A stretch of DNA of 64,000 nt. Origin: Delphinapterus leucas. Its lineage: Eukaryota > Chordata > Mammalia > Artiodactyla > Monodontidae. Positions within the stretch are counted from its first letter, which is position 1, and every line of letters begins with the position of its first letter. Location: the NCBI RefSeq assembly GCF_002288925.2, contig NW_022098031.1, positions 12,924,484 through 12,988,483 on the forward strand, in the 5' to 3' direction. Position numbers and translations under genes: made by a program. Positions 36,236-47,458 of the stretch are shown piece by piece. Below the pieces are notes generated by a model, which saw only the letters and a program-made list of their open reading frames with translations, ran no database searches and had not been told where the DNA came from.

Positions 36236-37338
36236 ATCTCCACCCAGCACAACCTTAGACTAAATTAACAGTAACATACCCAAATTAAATGACAGAATAA
36301 TATTCTTTTTACCTACCATATTGAAAGTATTACATTTGATTTGACTATATATTTTAAGAGAGTTATTGATGATTTAAATTTTTCCCCAGTTTTCAATGAC
36401 CAGGATGCTGTGAAAAATAAAAATACCTGCTCACATATGGTTTTTTTTTTGCTTCCCATCTCTTCTTCCCAGACTCAGAACTCTGCTAACTTAAAGGTCC
36501 TGGATCTCAAGTAAGAAATGATCCCTGTGGACACAACCATGGTTTCACTGAACTGGAAGTTGAGGGACTGTCTTTCGGGGCTCTTTGTGCCACTGAACCA
36601 AGAAGAAAGAAGTAGGTTATTATACTGGCTCTGGGGATTGATTGCAGTTTTCAAGGGGAGACCAGATTGGTGAGCACAGCGAGGGCAGGAAGGACTAGGT
36701 TGAGAATCCAGGGAATTCTGCTTTGCTAATAGTTCCATATCCAGGGGTAAAAGTTAATGTGCAGTGGTTACACACTAATAAAGGCAGGGTCACTGAGGAA
36801 TAAGCCTTCAGGAATGAAGGTTCGGTGCACGCCATCAGGGAAGGAAACATAGACAACCAGGGTGCTGGCTGAGGGCAAAGGGAACATGGAAGGAGACTAA
36901 AAAAAAAGCACACTGTAAATACAAATTAAAGCCTCGTGACAAATTATAGAAACAAAGACCACAGCAGCCATGCATATTTCCTTTGTTTTGTATTTGCGTA
37001 TATTAACCAATTTTTATTTTTCCCTCTCATTTCTTCTGTACAAGAAATGTTGGTGATGATTACCTTTATTCTTAGAAAATCCAGGTGGAAGATAAATTAA
37101 GATCACCTAGAGACGGAAATGATGACTGATGAGACCTTGTGTCTCCTCTTTTGGGAGAGTGACAGCATCTTGAATTATTTTAGGGTTATTTGTGTGATAC
37201 TAGTATTGTTACTGCAAGGTTAAATATAGGGTACAAGGGTGAGGATAAATGCTGAACAGCTGAAGAGTAGGATTTGTCTTTTGGCTTTTAGCTCCATGCT
37301 GGCCTGTCTGTGCTTTCCACTATAGTTCAGACAAAACT
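36236..37338. other. Intergenic, no recognised gene
   Basis: Unique-looking sequence. I see no exon, RNA gene or repeat that I can name. Confidence 0.5.
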
Positions 37339-37348
37339 GTATTTCCAG

Positions 37349-37692
37349 AACTTCCCTGGTGGCGCAGTGGCTAAGAATCCTCCTGCCGACTCAAGGGGCA
37401 CGGGTTCGATCCCTGGTCCGGGAAGATCCCACATGCCGTGGAGCAACTAAGCCCATGCATCACAACCACTGAACCTGCGCTCTAGAGCCCATGAGCCACA
37501 ACTACTGAGCCCACGTGCTGCAACTACTGAAGCCTGCACACTCTAGGGCCTGTGCTCTGCAACAAGAGAAGCCACCGCAATGAGAAGCCCGCGTAACTCA
37601 ACGAAGAGTAGCCCCCGCTCGCCGCAACAAGAGAAAGCCCGCGCGCAGCAACGAAGACCCAAGGCAGCCAAAAGAAAAACAAACAAAAAAAA
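37349..37692 (+). mobile_element. CHR SINE, long form
   Basis: The head is acttccctggtggcgcagtg, the body has actactgagcc units, and the end is caaggcagccaaaagaaaaac. The flanks ctgtatttcc (37338-37347, and again after the tail) form a TSD. Confidence 0.94.
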
Positions 37693-38200
37693 CCCTGTAT
37701 TTCCTAGATGCCCTTGGCAGCTAACTTCTCATAATGGGATGTGCAAGAAATAGAGGTTTTTCTTTCCCTGCTTCTTACTGGGCCCCTGGCAGTGACACTG
37801 GCAGCAGCACAGGCGGTGGTTCCGTCCACATTCCTGCTTTTCTCCTTGGCAACACTATTCCAGAAGCATCGGCAGCAAGTTGTCAGCAGCCTCAGCAGTA
37901 CAGTGGTCGTGGGCTCTTAGTTATACATTTTCCCTTTTTTCTCTTTCATCCATAAGAGTGAGAATGGCTTCCTGTAGTTATTCATCTCTGGATAACTTCA
38001 CATTTTCCTCTTTTCGCTCTTCTAGGCTTTCCAACCCTTTGATAGCCGATTCCCAATATTAAATTTCATCTGTTTGAAACACCTAGTAGGGGTTCTATTT
38101 CTCCATAAGCACAATCACTGATACAGATGAACGCATGGCCCAGCTTATGCAAAGGAAAAAACATGGAGCAGATGGGAGAGGATCACTGATAGGCCCGGAC

Positions 38201-38553
38201 AAAATGGAGAGATCAGGGGCTTCCCTGGTGGCGCAGTGGTTGAGAGTCCGCCTGCCGATGCAGGGGACGCGGGTTAGTGCCCCGGTCCGGGAGGATCCCA
38301 CATGCCGCGGAGCAGCTGGGCCCGTGAGCCGTGGCCGCTGGGCCTGCGCGACCGGAGCCTGTGCTCCGCAACGGAAGAGGCCACGACAGTGAGAGGCCCG
38401 CGCACCGCGATGAAGAGCGGCCCCCTCTCGCCACAACTAGAGAAAGCCCTCGCACAGAAAGGAAGACCCAACACAGCAAAAATAAATCAATAAATAAACT
38501 CCTACCCCCAACATCTTCTTTAAAAAAAAAAAAAAAAAAAATGGAGAGATCAG
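38201..38553 (+). mobile_element. CHR SINE, composite form with extra 3' tail, 16-bp TSD
   Basis: The body runs 38217-38540: standard head, short-form middle, long-form ending (gacccaacacagcaaaaata), then the extra tail cctacccccaacatcttctt and an A-run. The TSD aaaatggagagatcag is perfect at 38201-38216 and 38538-38553. The extra tail therefore moved with the element. Confidence 0.96.
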
Positions 38554-39134
38554 ATAATGGGAGGTCTTTATAAAGTCAAGGACAACATACTGTGATTTCT
38601 GATGTGTAGCAGCTTCAGGTGGCGATAGGGTCCAGTGTGGCCATGGGAACAGTGGCTGAAGGGAAGTTTAAGTGTGGCTTCACTGTAATCAATGAGATCT
38701 TTTAACTGTGATGCAGTAATGCTACTTGGTTCACTCACATGACTATTGAAATCAGGAGCGATGATGCCAGGATATGAGATGGGGAGAAAGAAGAAGACAT
38801 GTCAGACTATGCCTTATAAAATATGGTGATAATTTTTTTATTAGGGAAATACATTTTAATGGCCAAGACAGGATACTAGCAATCACATGAATTATTTCTC
38901 CTGCTTCAAACTGTCAGACAAATGCATAATGAAAATGTCAGAGATCGCTCTGCCTCCCATCACAAAGCAAATGGCCTTAGAGCTGCAGGCAGCGAGTTAA
39001 CATAAACATGCATATTTGGCTTTGTACGCATACTGGAAGGTAAGCACACCCTTTCCTCCAGGTATATAAAATAAAAACAATAAAAGGTCATTGATTAATA
39101 TTTGCCCTTGGCTGAAGTCACTGCAGCCCTTTTT

Positions 39135-39459
39135 AAAAATCCTGTTACAGGGCTTCCCTGGTGGCGCAGTGGTTGGGAGTCCGCCTGCCGATGCAGGGGA
39201 CACGGGTTTGTGCCCCGGTCCGGGGGGATCCCACATGCCGNNNNNNNNNNNNNNNNNNNNNNNNNNNNNNNNNNNNNNNNNNNNNNNNNNNNNNNNNNNN
39301 NNNNNNNNNNNNNNNNNNNNNNNNNNNNNNNNNNNNNNNNAACTTTACACTAGCACTCCCCCCGCGACCCGACCCCTCGCCCCGCAGGGGAAAAGAAAAA
39401 AAAAGAGAAAAGGCCCGTGAACCAAAAAAAAAAAAAAAAAAAAAAAAAATCCTGTTACA
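39135..39459 (+). mobile_element. CHR SINE interrupted by the assembly gap
   Basis: The head (from about 39150) is normal up to 39240. After the gap the sequence is odd, C-rich then A-rich, and only aggcccgtgaacc recalls the usual SINE end. The TSD aaaaatcctgttaca (39135-39149 and 39445-39459) shows that both sides belong to one insertion. Confidence 0.9.
39241..39340. other. Assembly gap (100 N)
   Basis: Exactly 100 undetermined bases, a conventional placeholder length. The true size is unknown, and the gap lies inside one SINE copy. Confidence 0.99.
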
Positions 39460-40203
39460 AACATTTAAAAACATCACAAGATCCAGTGTTTAATGGTCCT
39501 GCAAGTACACCATAATTTGCCTGTACACTTTCAGAAGGACATGAAATTATCATTAGTGAATAATGGGACTAGGAAGACCACCAGAAGTTATTTCTACCTC
39601 ACTCCAACGTGCTGTTCAGAATGATTCCATTTTACACTGTATTTATGTATTGGATTCCTTAACTTCCCTTTTGTTGAAATCTTTGTAATGATGGTACCAT
39701 TGGGATTACCTGGCATTTCCCTTCTAGGAAACACAAGAATAGCACCAACACATTAATTTAGTATAAAACAACAAAATGTGTGGCTATGTTATGCTCTTAA
39801 GAAGCCAACATTCATTTATCTTTTAGCTGGATTTGCCTAGGAAGTGTTTTTCTATTTACACACTCCATAACTTCGTTATGTCCACAACAGTCCCAGATAG
39901 AGCTCATCAGAATTGGTATTTTACCCTGGCGTATACTTTGCTTTTTCCCTTTATAATTCATGTGTTATTGTGGATCCCGTTAGCATTGTTATATAGCCTC
40001 CATCTCTACCTGCTGGAGAAAAGCACGGTAGTCAGCCATTCTTTCTCTGCACTGTTGCAAGTTTTATTTTCAGTTGATAATGATAACCAGAGTCTACTAA
40101 ATTCAGCAAGTTAAAATTTTTGTGTAGGCTAGAAACGGATAGCGGGGCACAAGTCTGGGGTATGGATACTTAAGGGTGAAAAATTTATCTCCCCAAAGAT
40201 CTT

Positions 40204-40415
40204 TAATTTAACTGTAGGTTGCTTCTTTTTTTGTTATTTTTTTTTTGTTTTGGGGTTTTTTTTTTTTTTTCGCGGTACGCGGGCCTCCTGGACTGGGGCA
40301 CGAACCCGTGTCCCCTGCATCGGCAGGCGGACTGTCAACCACTGCGCCACCAGGGAAGCCCTAATTTAACTGTAGGTTGCTTCTTTTTTTTTTTTTTTTT
40401 GTAGGTTGCTTCTTG
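40204..40415 (-). mobile_element. CHR SINE with internal deletion and repeated flank
   Basis: On plus, a T-run and cgcggtacgcgggcctc (the SINE 3' end) join directly to ctggactggggcacgaaccc (near the head), so about 95 internal bases are missing. The body lies at about 40256-40361. The TSD taatttaactgtaggttgct starts at 40204 and 40362. A third partial copy, gtaggttgcttctt, follows at 40401. Confidence 0.92.
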
Positions 40416-40764
40416 AAGTACTTGAAGCAAGTATAGATCTTAAGGGTAACTTTTAAAGATTTTACCAAAATCAACTAATATTTAATTACAGATATTCTCA
40501 GTTGTGTACTGTGATCTCTTCTCCATTCTTCTGTATTTCAGCTTGTCTGGTTTTTGCCTCTTGGACTTTTCTTTCATAAGCCCTCTCAAAACTTGTTACT
40601 CAGGGGATACCAGACAAATCTATGTGGGAGCGTCAGTCACTAGGGTTGGAAGACAGAAATAATAAAGGGCATTGGAATAAAAGCATTATTACCAGTTGCC
40701 AGTTGTTACCGAGGGCACAGCTGAGCGAAGAGTCAGGCAAATGTAGAAATCTAGAGAACATTTT

Positions 40765-41400
40765 TTTCCAAAATAAAAATAGCTTTATTGTTTTCTGATA
40801 ATAAAAGTGATACATGCTTATTATAAAAACTTCAAATACATAAAAGTCTAAAGAAAGTAAAGAGCACCCAAACGCCACAGCCCAGAGAGAAACCATCATT
40901 AACTTTTTAGCGAAGATTTCTCTATGAAACACATATTACTTTAAAATATCTAATGTTATAAATGGGCCCATATTAAACATACTATTCGGTAGTCTGCTTT
41001 CTCATTCAATAATATTTCAGGGACAAATTTTCTATAGCAATAAACACAGATCTAAACAATTTTTAATTAGTTGCATACAACTCAATTGTATATTTGTGCT
41101 GTAATTTATTTAACTCATCTTCTATGGAAGAATATTTAGGCTGTTTCCAATATTTCAATATGCAAACATTAAAAAGTACATCTTTGCCCTCATGTTTACC
41201 CACTTGTGAAATTTTTATTCATTACGATAAATTCCTAAACAAACTGCTGGGTAGAAGTGTCTCACCATTTAAAATTTTGACATACTACCTTCTAGAAAGG
41301 CTCTACTAATCTCCACTCCTGCCAATAGTGAATAAGAATACCCATTTGCCCATACTCCTGTCAATTGTTTTAATCTTTGCCCATCTGTGAGGACAAAATT
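40765..41400 (-). mobile_element. Ancient L1M-type LINE relic
   Basis: Antisense L1 text: gataataaaagtgatacatgc, ctgctttctcattcaataata, gtaatttatttaactcatc, atttaggctgtttccaatat, gataaattcctaaacaaactgc, ctccactcctgccaatagtg. The order of these pieces matches an L1M 3' region. Confidence 0.65.
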
Positions 41401-42673
41401 AATAATAATTAAAAATAATAAAAACATATTAGCTGTTTTCATTTTCAAATAGGGGATACTTTTAATTTTTTAATTTACTCCTTTTCAGAGCAGATATTTC
41501 CTGGGATTAAATAAAGAATTTTCGGTTTGTATCCCCATCAGTGTGACTCAGAATGAGAGTCAACTTCTTTGAACCTCATTTTCCTTGATCTTATAGTAAC
41601 AGAACCCAGCTCAATAGCTTAGATGATGTGTGAATGCAGCTAGCATAGTACTAAACACACCAATATTAACTGAGTCTGAATCTCCTGCAAGTACACTCTT
41701 CCTACCTTCTTACCCTCTATCCCAATTAACATTCGTCTATAAGAAAGTTTCAAAACTAAGGAGCCACTGAAAAACATTGGAAATACTCTCTTGCCACTTA
41801 TACAGATGACCATAAAAATTTGCAATTAGGCAGATGACATCAGTAAGAAGGCTCTTAGGTGAAAGTTTGGTGGGTAATGCAGGTTTGGTAGGCATCTTTG
41901 GAATAAAAATGCCTCCCAAGGAAATACCTGCAATAAAATCTAATGGACCATCAAATACCCATAAATAATTTGGGACAGAAAGATGGAAGCAAAATACAAC
42001 AAACATCAGTTTATTCCCTGTCAAAATGTTGGCTTATCATTGCGTAGACACGGTTTGGGAATGCTTTTCACCGTGAAGCAAATTTATAAGCAACATATAC
42101 AATTTCTAATTCCTCTTTTCAAAGATATCACAGATATTAATATTTGAAATTAATAACTTTCATCCAAGAATGGTGAAATGGAACCATTTAAGCAAATGAT
42201 TGGTGACAGTCTGCCTATTAGAAAGACAGACTTTGGGTGCAATCTAGATGACCGTGTTGAGACACTAGATACCAATGATTCTGAAGAGGTTTTGAAGGAT
42301 TATTCAATTCATTCATTTTACAAATATTCATTGGGCCGTAGTATGTGCCAGGTACTGTGCTAGCTGTTAGGGGTACCAAAAGGAGCAAGATACAGCCTCT
42401 GCCCTCACGGAAGTTTCAGTTTTATGGAGGAGAGAGAAGTCAACAGGCAGTTCCAGCTTGGGGTGACGGTGCAGTGAGGCATGTGTAGATGCTTCAAATT
42501 TCTTAGCAGAAGCCTGCTGAAGATGGCATCAGTAGCCCAACGAATGCCCTGAAGAAGTCATAGGTCAGTGGAAGAAGTGCTGTCATGATTGTCACAAAGT
42601 ATGCCATAGACACTAACAGCGAAGCCACAGGCTAGCGTGGAGACATGAGCTATACCACAGGACAAGGAGAAAA

Positions 42674-42772
42674 CCTGACAAAAGAGCTGGCAGAGAATAG
42701 AAGCCAGACATAGACCCTGGCTTCTCTGAACCCTGACAAAAGAGCTGGCAGAGAAGCCAGGGTCTATGTCTG
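42674..42772. repeat. Local inverted and direct duplication (hairpin)
   Basis: A perfect 23-bp inverted repeat has arms at 42705-42727 and 42750-42772 around a 22-base loop. A perfect 24-bp direct repeat (cctgacaaaagagctggcag plus 4 bases) lies at 42674-42697 and 42732-42755; its second copy overlaps the loop and the right arm. Together they suggest that a short piece was copied again, partly in reverse. Confidence 0.93.
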
Positions 42773-42884
42773 CAGAATACTCTTTTTTGAGACGACTCAG
42801 TTTGGCTGGTCCCACGGAGATCTGCTGGTTAGTGATAGAACTGAGATTACAACTCTCCCACAGTATTTCCTGTTCATCCACTCA

Positions 42885-43023
42885 CTCATTTTTCACTCAA
42901 ATGTAAGTTCCATGAAGGCAGGGATTTTTGTTGGTTTTGATCTTCACTGTATCCCCAGCTCTTAGAACAGTGTCTGACACAAAGGAGGCCATCGGTAAAT
43001 ATTTATTCAATGAATGAATGAAT
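42885..43023 (+). mobile_element. L2 LINE 3' end
   Basis: It has the typical L2 terminus: gtaagttccatgaaggcagg, gtatccccagctcttagaac, gtctgacacaaaggaggcc, and ending aatatttattcaatgaatga. Confidence 0.8.
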
Positions 43024-43204
43024 TCACTGAACTCATATCAAATGACTGCAGAGGTGGGTGCCTGAAGCAGAGGAACAGAATAATGAAAAAGGCAGGAAAC
43101 GTGGTGAGGCTTCTGTCCCTACTGAAAAGTTTTAGAATCGACAAATGACCTTTGCATAGGGGCTTGAATCTGCAGTGGCTTCTTTGTGTCATGTCGAGTA
43201 CAAG

Positions 43205-43330
43205 AAAGACCATGGGCTTTGAAGTCTGACAGATGTGGGTTCAAATCCTGGCTCCTCCAGAACTGGGATGACCTTAGGCAAGTTACATACCCACCCTGAC
43301 TCAGTTTCCTCATCTATAAAATGGGATTCA
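43205..43330 (+). mobile_element. MIR SINE
   Basis: It reads gaccatgggctttgaagtct, gggttcaaatcctggctcc and tcagtttcctcatctataaa in MIR order. Confidence 0.75.
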
Positions 43331-45689
43331 TACCTTCACGGTGGCTGTAAAGGTTAAATGGAAAAAAACATCCACAGCTCTGGACCCGGTTCCCTTTGCC
43401 CTCACCCCATCCTTCCGGCCCCAGAGATGGGGCTGTGCAGAGGTCTGGTAGAGCTGTGGACCCCTGGTTCCCTGGGTATCCATCCTGGAGTGCTTCTTGG
43501 GTGTTCTTTTCTATTTCTCTTAACCCCTTCTCTCTTTCCAGGAAGCTTCTCCAAGACACCTTCCTCGCCCTCTCGAAAGTGCACAGTAAAAAGGGTAAGC
43601 CCTCTTCCTCACCCTTTCAGCCCTTACTTTCGGTTCCAATAGTTTATGGTTCAAATAACAGATGTCACTGAACAGTTAACTTGGGTAGATGCCTTTCGTC
43701 CTTTCTAAAATGTTTGCTCCTTACTTGGTACCTTAGTAGCTAACACAGTGCCTTGATTCTTCATAAATGCTACTCACGTAACCCTCACTTCCTAGACTCA
43801 TCATACCTCAGGTCATAAAAGCTGTTTTACACAAGAGGATGTACCACCTTATGAAACTTCACAATTATGCAGTGGGTCACAGATCGTTATAACAATTCTC
43901 TGGAAGCCAACAAAATTGACTATGTCAGAAATCCCATACCTAATTTCAAAAACAACAAAATACTTTCTTCATGTTTTGGGGATCGTAAAATGGCACAAAA
44001 ACCTATCAAGTAAATAGGATCTGCCTGGAGGATTGCCCATGGTGCGTTATAAGGATGAAGATGAGTGAAATTCTTTACTAATTCACGTTTGCTGATCAGA
44101 GGAAACACTTGGGGGCTCATTATTGGTTTCTTCATGTGTTTTAGTCTCTACATCACGAAGCCACAAAGGTATCCTCTTATTGCCTGTAGCAGGATGCAAG
44201 ATTTAATTCCTATCGGTTAACATTTATTAACGCACCCACTAGAAGGCAAATCTAGTAAGGACTGCATCACTCAATAGAAAATTGTGGTAATTTCTAGCCA
44301 CAGTGGTACCTGCTTACCATATCATTAATTAGGTTATTGCCAGCTAATCTGACTTGGTCTTTAAGATGTCCAAAATAGTCACACCCTAGCAAGATGATCT
44401 AGTTAAAAAGATCATTGACTAATAGTATTTCTAGAGCTTCTACTCAGTGCTAAGCAAAATCCCGTGTAATAGGTTGGGAGCTAGCAATCTGTGTTTTTAA
44501 CAAGCCTTCCGTGTCATTTTGCTGCACGTTAAAGTTTGAGAAACACTGTTTTTTTTGTTTTGTTTTGTTTTTTGAGAAACACTGCTTTAAGTCAACTAAG
44601 CAAGTTCAAATCAACATCATACCAAACGGATTACACATGTGATGAATAACGGTGTGGGCCTGCTGTCAATCAGAGCTTCCTTAATGATCTCTCTTTGAAG
44701 GTACTGGGGGATTCAGATTCAAAGTGAAGAGCAGTTTAACACAGAGTCAGTTCTTGATTATCTTGATTACCACGTTTGAATTATTAGTGGCAACTTCACA
44801 CAATTCTAGGCTTATTTGCCCGATTCAGCCAAAATACTTTCAGACTACCTAAGACAAGCTGAATCGGCCTCAGAATGGTTGGCGATATATAAGGCCAAAT
44901 GTTGAAGACTTTTACTGATTCCTTGATTAACGTGTATAATCAAGAGTTTTCAAACTGGACAGGTCACAAGAGGTAAAATCACATGAGTCTAGTGCAACCC
45001 TTTCCCCTGAGAGTCTTAGCATATGGGCAGTTTGGGAGCATTGTGAACACATTCTACATGCTCAGATGGGGAAGACATCACTGGGCAGCCAGGTCCCCCC
45101 AGACCAGCCCTCAGGGATGGCCTCTCCCAACTGCTCGCCTGGGGCTTTTATTTGGCTTGTCAATCAGGCTAAGACTTATTGTGTTTTGAACCTCACTTCC
45201 TGCCATGAGATCCTTTTTCCCAGAATTGTAGCTCCATGTTTCTGACCTTGGTCTGTTAACCTGACCCTGATTTCTGATGACTTCCTTCTTTAATTGTTCT
45301 TGAATCTGGACTCCAATCTGACTATGATTAACTCAACCGTACTGACTTATCAAAAAAAAAAACAAAACCTACAAAAAACAATCATAGGCCTATTCCTTTG
45401 ATGCAGAGAAAACTAGAGGTCTGCCCTTTTATTATAAACATCCTGGAGAGGGAGATTCTGTAAATCCTCTGGAAATGGTTTTCGTGGAGTGTTTCTGTCC
45501 ATCATCATAAAGACAGTCATTATCCCCACTTTGTTCATTTACTCCGGAATGTTTATTATAGCTGAATTTTTGATTATGTGGGTTCACAGAGATAATGTAA
45601 CTCAATTTAACTTATAAGGAAACACCTGCTCTGTATAGGATAACATGCTAGGCCCTGAAGAGATGGATCCTACACAGTCAGGGAATGTG
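43331..45689. other. Intergenic, no recognised gene
   Basis: Unique-looking DNA apart from the T-tract insertion listed separately. A spaced open frame around 43314-43671 has no splice or family support. It could contain distal IRAK3 3' UTR, but no polyadenylation site can be chosen with confidence. Confidence 0.5.
44535..44584 (-). mobile_element. Tail-only retroinsertion (T-tract with TSD)
   Basis: A T-rich run with two isolated Gs (44549-44570) is flanked by a perfect 14-bp direct repeat, tttgagaaacactg (44535-44548 and 44571-44584). It looks like an L1-style insertion in which only a poly-A tail was copied, on the minus strand. Confidence 0.75.
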
Positions 45690-46146
45690 ACAGACAGAGT
45701 AATGGCCCCAAAGATGTCCATGTCCTAATTCCAGAAACCTGTGAATATATGACTTTAGAGGAGAAAAGGGACATTGCAGTTGTGATTAAATTAAGGATCT
45801 TAAGATGCAGAGGTTTTCCTGTATTATCTGAGTGAGCCCCATGCAATCACAAGGACCCTTTGGAGGGCCAAAGAAAGAGGAAGTGGTGATGAAAAAGAGT
45901 TCAGAGAGAGATCTAGATTTAAAGATGTCATGTTGCTGGCTTTGAGGATAGAGGAAGAAGCCATGAACCAAAGAACGCATACAGTGTCTAGAAGCTAGAA
46001 AAGGCAAGGGAACGAATTCTCCCCTAGAGCCTTCAGAAGGAATGCCAAGGACTTCTGACCTCTAGAACTGTAAAATAATTAATTTATGTTGTTTTAAGCC
46101 ACTAAGCTTGTGATAATTTGTTACAGCGACAGTAGGAAACTAATAC
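45690..46146 (+). mobile_element. MaLR-type solo LTR
   Basis: The pattern is agtaatggccccaaagatgt ccatgtcctaattcc, gattaaattaaggatct, gagccttcagaaggaatgcc, cttctgacctctagaactg, ending cagtaggaaactaatacag. The subfamily is older than those at 2636 and 60510. Confidence 0.7.
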
Positions 46147-46234
46147 AGGAGTTTACCATCTAGGAAGAGAGATATGATAGCACAGGCAACTTGGATATAA
46201 TTCAGAAAGTGACAAATATAAAACAGAAATACAG

Positions 46235-46560
46235 AGACATTGTTACAGATGATACAAATGAACTTATTTACAAAACATAAACAGATCCACAGACACAGAA
46301 AACAAACTTATTGTTATCAAAGGGGAAAGGGGGGGGTCAATTAGGAGTTTGGGATTAGCCGATACGAACTACTATATATAAAATAAACAACAAGGTCCAA
46401 CTGAATAGCACAGGGAACTATATTCAATTTTCTGTAATAAACCATAATGGAAAAGAATATGAAAAAGAATATGTATATATGCGTCTAACTGAATCATTTT
46501 GCTGTACACCAGAAACTAACACAACACTGTAAATCAACTGTACTTCAATTAAAAATCTTT
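46235..46560 (+). mobile_element. L1 3' UTR fragment
   Basis: It contains caaatgaacttatttac, caaaggggaaagggggggg and the terminal taacacaacactgtaaatc aactgtacttcaat. If IRAK3 has a long 3' UTR, this lies antisense within or just beyond it. Confidence 0.85.
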
Positions 46561-46759
46561 AAAAATGGAAAAAAAAAAAAAGAAATTGCTATGGAAATGC
46601 TGATAAAGTGAGTACTATTGGCTGGAAAGATTAGGAAAGCTTCCTGGAGGATGGCAGTTATGGTGGGCCCTGAAAGATTGGGTAGGATTTCAAAAGGGGG
46701 AGATCTAGTAAACACCAGCAGGAAAGGCACAGAGTTGGAATCAAAGAAAAAACTGACCT

Positions 46760-47458
46760 AGGCCTTTATGACCAGCCATTTTCTTGGAACAAAAATGGCT
46801 TGATTAAAATTTCATACATTCTATTCAGGATATAATAGTCTCTATGTAAAAAAAATTGTAATAATAGTCAATATTATATGAGATAAACTATCTTAAGAGT
46901 TTAAATACAGAAATACAGATCTTGGGCACGTCATGGCTCATGCTCAGATAGGCAGACTTGACAGGGATGAACAGAAATATACTAAGAGTTGATTGAAATA
47001 AGCAAAAAGGCAATTCTTTAAAAAGGTATGGTATCTATTAACATTTACAAGTTAGACGTTTCTGACGACCTTCGCAAGCAAGCTAAACAAAAACAATGGA
47101 ATCCAACTGAACTGAATGTACTTGGCAGACTGGAGGCTCTGAGGAGTCACATGGATGCTGAGGGAGAAGACACCGGAATCCACTTCCATTTTGGTAGGTT
47201 TTGATTGTTTTGTTTGTCTGAAGTCAGAGTCTACAATCTTAAGTAATTCTGAATGGTTCTAATTTAGTCCAGGTTTGATCATGAGGCAATGATCGTGCTA
47301 AAACAAAACTTTAAGCCACTCTGTTCTACAAGTTGGAAGGAATGGAATAGAATTGTTCCGATCATTGATCTGCATTACCCAAATTCACCATCAATCGTCC
47401 TCTTGGCGCTACCAATAAAGACAATGTCTTCCCAAGATGAGACCTGTACTCAGGTGCC
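46760..47458 (-). other. IRAK3: Probable IRAK3 proximal 3' UTR
   Basis: This repeat-poor block directly follows the IRAK3 stop codon, with no further acceptor or frame in use. I infer that it is 3' UTR. I could not pick a polyadenylation signal with confidence, so the far end is a guess set by the repeats at 46235-46760. Confidence 0.5.
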
